Below, in pieces: positions 14,763-17,644 of a stretch of DNA of 17,644 nt (within the stretch, counting starts at the first letter, position 1; each line of letters opens with the position of its first letter). The notes below the pieces were generated by a model. That model was not told the DNA's origin and did no database searches. It saw only the letters and a list, made by a program, of their open reading frames with translations. The position numbers were made by a program, and so were the translations under genes. This DNA comes from Chitinophagales bacterium (GTDB lineage: Bacteria > Bacteroidota > Bacteroidia > Chitinophagales > UBA2359), in assembly GCA_020629595.1 (NCBI GenBank), contig JAHDDA010000005.1, positions 3,867-21,510 on the forward strand, written 5' to 3'.

Positions 14763-15731
14763 CTAGCAGCATCCTCCGCCATCATAAAAATAGGTAGATT
14801 CTGAAATAAAGATATCGTTTCGTTCCAAATTTGCTAAAGCACCTGCCGTTTTATCACAAACTGCCAATGGCTGATTTGGTAAAAGTGTATGTCCTTTTTT
14901 ATCATCGAAATAATCTTCGTTACCATAATAAATAGCCGATTTACCTGTAAAAACACAAGGACCATCTGCTGGCATTGGATCTTTAATAGCACATACTTCT
15001 ACGCTTTCAATAAAAATAAGTTCTTCTACATTGTATTTGTTGGGCGAAAGAATACGATATGGGCGTTTTGCTCTTACTTCAACTGTTCCAAAACCAACTT
15101 CAGTTATCATATTAATATAATCCCAAAGTGGTAAACTACCACTTATACATAAAGCTCGTAATTCTTCATTTTCTCGTAAATGCTGTGGCATTGCTTGCTC
15201 ACAAGTTGGGTCTGAAAGCACCAAACGACCATGTGGTTTTAAAACTCGGTACATTTCTTTTAAGGCTTGCTTTAGTTCTTCTTTCTTAAAAATATTGAAT
15301 AAACAATTTTGAGCCGCAACATCAATACTTTCATCTTCAATAGGCAAATTAAGTGCATCGCCCATTCGTAAATCAACAAAATTGCTTTTAAACCAAGGAT
15401 TTAATTCTTCGGCAATTTTGAAATTATTACGTGAGGCTTCTATCATTTCAGGCACAACATCAACACCAATAACGCCACTTTCCTGGCGGCTAAAGTAGGC
15501 AAATTGTAATAATTCCATTCCGCCACCTACGCCAACATATAATATTTTAGGATTATCAACTAAATCACGAGGGTGAACCGTAGAACCACAACCATAATTC
15601 ATATCTTGCATTATTTCTGGAATATCTAAACCAGGCAATTGCCAAATAGGTGTGGTAGTACAACATAAACCCACATCTGGTGTTTCGGCGGCTTTTTTAT
15701 ATACGTTTTTAGTTGTTTCTAAATATGACAT
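14763..15731 (-). CDS. arsM: Arsenite methyltransferase of the arsenosugar-biosynthesis type
   Basis: ArsM enzymes use S-adenosylmethionine to methylate As(III); this long subtype is known from arsenosugar pathways, where dimethylated arsenic is passed to the radical SAM enzyme ArsS. The 322-residue protein has the Rossmann motif YVGVGGG (65-71) and an acidic ribose contact (VDVVPEM, Asp91). The three Cys positions of ArsM As(III) binding seem present: C48 (NYGCGSTVHPRD), C143 (AQNCLFNIF) and C195 (LCISGSL). The subtype is supported by the N-terminal VGLCC-TTTPIWQLPGLDIPEI segment, the SVEVCAIKDPMPADGPCVFTG block and the terminal YDGGGCC. I matched these motifs from memory. No ArsS gene lies in the window, so the pathway cannot be confirmed locally. 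It is preceded by a heptamer array and flanked by two glycosyltransferases on the same strand. Confidence 0.85.
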   Translation of the reverse strand: MSYLETTKNVYKKAAETPDVGLCCTTTPIWQLPGLDIPEIMQDMNYGCGSTVHPRDLVDNPKILYVGVGGGMELLQFAYFSRQESGVIGVDVVPEMIEASRNNFKIAEELNPWFKSNFVDLRMGDALNLPIEDESIDVAAQNCLFNIFKKEELKQALKEMYRVLKPHGRLVLSDPTCEQAMPQHLRENEELRALCISGSLPLWDYINMITEVGFGTVEVRAKRPYRILSPNKYNVEELIFIESVEVCAIKDPMPADGPCVFTGKSAIYYGNEDYFDDKKGHTLLPNQPLAVCDKTAGALANLERNDIFISESTYFYDGGGCC

Positions 15732-15734
15732 AAC

Positions 15735-15769
15735 TAATTGTTAATTACAAATTAATGATTGATAATGAG
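15735..15769. repeat. Degenerate heptamer array upstream of arsM
   Basis: TAATT-type cores recur on a strict 7-nt step: TAATT at 15735 and 15742, AAATT at 15749, TGATT at 15756 and TAATG at 15763. The array ends three bases from the minus-strand ATG (15731-15729), overlapping the leader of that gene. It resembles the array before actD. Confidence 0.5.
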
Positions 15770-15798
15770 GATTTAATATATCGTGTTTAATAAAAAAC

Positions 15799-15806
15799 CA
15801 AATGTA
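15799..15806 (-). promoter_or_regulatory. Candidate -7 element for arsM
   Basis: On the minus strand this reads TACATTTG, an exact match to the Bacteroidota -7 consensus TAnnTTTG, and would start transcription about 60 nt before the arsM ATG. No TTTG at the proper upstream distance was found, so support is partial. The remainder of the 135-nt gap to the upstream glycosyltransferase holds only the heptamer array. Confidence 0.25.
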
Positions 15807-15866
15807 TAAATTGTTCAGCAGTTTTAACGTCTTATGCAAGACAACATTCAAGCATTCATATAAAAT

Positions 15867-16556
15867 TTACTTTGCGTATTTAAAAATGGTATAAATAATT
15901 TTATAACCTGCCATAAATGTTCCGTAAAGTGTGCCTGTAACTTTTGAAACGCCTATTCTCTTTTTATAATTTACAGCCACTTCGGTACATTTTAAATTTA
16001 AACGAGCGGCTTTTACTTGCATTTCTACTGTCCAGCCAAAATTGGTATCTTCCATTTTAATTTTTTCCAATGCCTGCCAAGTTATGGCTCTAAAAGGTCC
16101 TAAGTCGGTAAATGTAACTTTGTACAATAATTTTATTAAAGTAGTTGCCAGCCAATTACCAAATATTTGTTGAGGCATCATTGCTCCTTTTTCTTTATTA
16201 CCCAAAGCTCTTGAACCAATAACCATATCAAAACCTTGTTCAATTATTGGATTTACTACCAAAGGCATTTCTTCAGGATAATCGGAAAAATCGCCATCTA
16301 TAAAAACCACAATATCAGGTGCATTATTTCCTTTTTCTTTCAAATAAGTTAAACCTTTAAGACAAGCGGCTCCGTATCCTTTTTGTGGCTCTTGTAAAAC
16401 TTTAGCACCAGCATTAGTGGCAACTTCTTCAGTTTTATCTGTAGAAGCATTGCTCACAACTACTATTTCTCTTACTAAATTTTTGGGAATATTGCTTATA
16501 ACTAAGCCAATTGAACTTTCTTCATTGTAAGCAGGTATAATTACATCTATTGTCAC
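15867..16556 (-). CDS. DPM1-like family 2 glycosyltransferase
   Basis: This is a cytoplasmic or membrane-associated GT2 enzyme of the polyprenyl-phosphate glycosyltransferase type, which transfers a sugar from a nucleotide donor to a lipid phosphate or other acceptor. The 229-residue protein starts MTIDVIIPAYNEE and has the metal-binding D87-G-D89 (FIDGDFSDYPEEM), IGSRALG (113-119), DLGPFRAI (151-158), WTVEMQ (175-180) and the basic RIGVSK loop (200-205). The first aspartate site reads VVSNASTD (residues 33-40), where most relatives have DD or DN at that point. No strong C-terminal membrane helix is seen, unlike longer relatives. It is upstream of arsM on the same strand. A role in arsenosugar or arsenolipid assembly is possible but unproven, and a role in ordinary glycolipid synthesis is equally possible. 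Confidence 0.82.
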   Translation of the reverse strand: MTIDVIIPAYNEESSIGLVISNIPKNLVREIVVVSNASTDKTEEVATNAGAKVLQEPQKGYGAACLKGLTYLKEKGNNAPDIVVFIDGDFSDYPEEMPLVVNPIIEQGFDMVIGSRALGNKEKGAMMPQQIFGNWLATTLIKLLYKVTFTDLGPFRAITWQALEKIKMEDTNFGWTVEMQVKAARLNLKCTEVAVNYKKRIGVSKVTGTLYGTFMAGYKIIYTIFKYAK

Positions 16557-16841
16557 AGGCGTTTTTAAATTTGAAAATTGTAAAATTGATAAAGTAAAAG
16601 CAAATAAAATTAGAAATTATTATAAAAGTTATAGGAATAAATCTTATTTCTACTTTAAATGTCCGCCAAAATGCTTGTAGCTTGTTGTAAAACTGTGCAT
16701 TATTCAATACATTTTAAAAATTATGAATTATTCTAAAACATTCCGAAATATAAATTTTTAAATAAAATTGGTTAAAAATGGTGTTAAAATCCTTGTTTTG
16801 GTAATAAAATTAGGCTTTTTGGCAAAAAAATCATTTTTTTC

Positions 16842-16873
16842 TTTGAAATAGGAATAGTTATTGCCAATATTTG
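16842..16873 (+). promoter_or_regulatory. Candidate promoter of the sigma factor gene
   Basis: TTTG (16842-16845) and AATATTTG (16866-16873) are spaced 20 nt apart. This fits the Bacteroidota primary-sigma pattern TTTG / TAnnTTTG with one mismatch. It would give a leader of roughly 130 nt before the ATG at 17012. The rest of the 455-nt gap from 16557 is very AT-rich, and I see no other gene or RNA in it. Confidence 0.35.
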
Positions 16874-17011
16874 TGTATATTTATAATTCACTTGCAACTA
16901 AAGTGTAAATGCTCACATCTTATAGTTGTTTTAATTAACCAAAATTTCTTTTATAGACATAGACAAATACTTAAAACATTTTTAATTTTTAATCACTTAA
17001 ATAGTTTAAGT

Positions 17012-17602
17012 ATGTCTATTACATTAAAGAAAATGGATGATCAACAGTTAGTACGTGCTTACGTAGCTGGAACTGAAAATGCACTTGCCGAATTAATTTT
17101 CCGCCACAAACAAAAAATTTATACATCAATTATTCTTTTTGTTAAGAGTGATGTAATTGCTGAAGATATCTTTCAAGATACTTTTGTGAAAATTATTGAA
17201 TCGCTACGAAAAGGGCGTTATTCTGAAGAAGGGAAATTTTTGCCTTGGGCAATGCGTATTGCATACAACCTTTGTATAGATCATTACCGAAAAGGAAAGC
17301 GTACACCAACTATTACTAATACCGAAGGTTTCGATATTTTTAATGTATTGCGTTTTTCAGACGAAAATGGGGAAACTTCTATGATTAAAGAAGAAGGTAG
17401 AGCCAAAGTGCGTAAGCTAATTGATAAACTTCCTGCCGACCAGCGTGAAGTGGTTATTTTACGCCATTATGCCGATATGAGTTTTAAAGATATTGCACAA
17501 ATGACGAACGTAAGTATTAACACTGCTTTAGGACGTATGCGTTATGCTTTAATTAATATGCGTAAAATGATTGAAGAACCAGTTGAGACAGTAGTGGCTT
17601 AA
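17012..17602 (+). CDS. RNA polymerase sigma factor, ECF (sigma-70 family)
   Basis: This alternative sigma factor directs RNA polymerase to a separate promoter set. The 196-residue protein shows region 2 at about 24-96 (ALAELIFRHKQKIY, AEDIFQDTFVKII, FLPWAMRIAYNLCIDHYRK) and region 4 at about 133-187 (LIDKLPADQREVVILRHYADMSFKDIAQMTNVSINTA with its helix-turn-helix). There is no region 3 and no extra C-terminal domain. I chose the ATG at 17012 (MSITLKKMDD). The open frame continues upstream to a TTG at 16871, but those 47 codons are low-complexity AT-rich DNA overlapping a candidate promoter; an ATG at 17033 is a further alternative. No anti-sigma gene is visible in the 42 bases that remain after the stop. 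Its regulon cannot be told from the window. Confidence 0.9.
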   Translation: MSITLKKMDDQQLVRAYVAGTENALAELIFRHKQKIYTSIILFVKSDVIAEDIFQDTFVKIIESLRKGRYSEEGKFLPWAMRIAYNLCIDHYRKGKRTPTITNTEGFDIFNVLRFSDENGETSMIKEEGRAKVRKLIDKLPADQREVVILRHYADMSFKDIAQMTNVSINTALGRMRYALINMRKMIEEPVETVVA

Positions 17603-17644
17603 TTCGTCTTTAATTTTTGGTTTAGAAAAATATTTTAAAGCCTG

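Noticed and set aside
16522..16707. 61-codon minus-strand ORF overlapping the start of the DPM1-like gene
   Set aside because: It is hydrophobic and Phe/Ile-rich as expected from AT-rich DNA, overlaps a solid gene in another frame, and ends in sequence shadowing that gene. A decayed gene remnant cannot be excluded.
16871..17011. 47-codon upstream extension of the sigma factor
   Set aside because: The extension is low-complexity AT-rich DNA overlapping a candidate promoter. Sigma region 2 begins well after the ATG at 17012.
1..17644. CRISPR arrays, tRNA or rRNA genes, insertion sequences, attachment sites
   Set aside because: None were seen. The repeats present have 7- or 8-nt periods without CRISPR-like spacers, and no transposase or integrase frame exists.

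Overview
The window is AT-rich and shows no clear Shine-Dalgarno sites. It carries the gene set of an alternative complex III (ACIII) run directly into a heme-copper cytochrome c oxidase. That order, actC-actD-actE-actF-coxB-coxA followed by ctaB, two subunit III genes and a subunit IV gene, is typical of Bacteroidota. I assign the DNA to a Bacteroidota chromosome and would not name a genus. The act operon is cut at the left edge: actA and actB should lie upstream.

Layout. Bases 19-7939 (+) hold ACIII subunits C, D, E and F and oxidase subunits II and I, closed by an intrinsic terminator. Bases 8033-10843 (+) hold heme O synthase (TTG start), two subunit III genes and subunit IV, closed by a perfect 17-bp terminator hairpin. 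Bases 10988-12067 (+) hold heme A synthase. A small convergent membrane-protein ORF (12064-12288, -) and a YceI-family lipoprotein (12456-13148, +) follow. A bidirectional terminator separates these from a minus-strand block: a processive family 2 glycosyltransferase (13206-14678), an ArsM methyltransferase of the arsenosugar type (14763-15731) and a DPM1-like family 2 glycosyltransferase (15867-16556). An ECF-type sigma factor (17012-17602, +) ends the window.

How it works together. ACIII oxidises menaquinol, and electrons pass through the heme of ActE to the CuA centre of CoxB and on to the heme a/heme a3-CuB core of CoxA. CtaB and CtaA convert heme b to heme o and then heme a for that core. 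The window therefore encodes most of a quinol-to-oxygen branch plus its heme maturation.

The most notable points are these. ActE carries, after its cytochrome domain, a stretch of 16 His in 41 residues and then a complete OmpA-like peptidoglycan-binding domain. CoxA begins with its own His-rich tail (14 His in 32 residues). Several intergenic gaps hold short-period arrays, either a strict 8-nt grid of GAGA/TCTC tetrads or a 7-nt AATT-type grid, and four of the five sit within 0-5 nt of a start codon. One array is a near-perfect 76-bp palindrome, and part of it recurs 36/39 in another gap.
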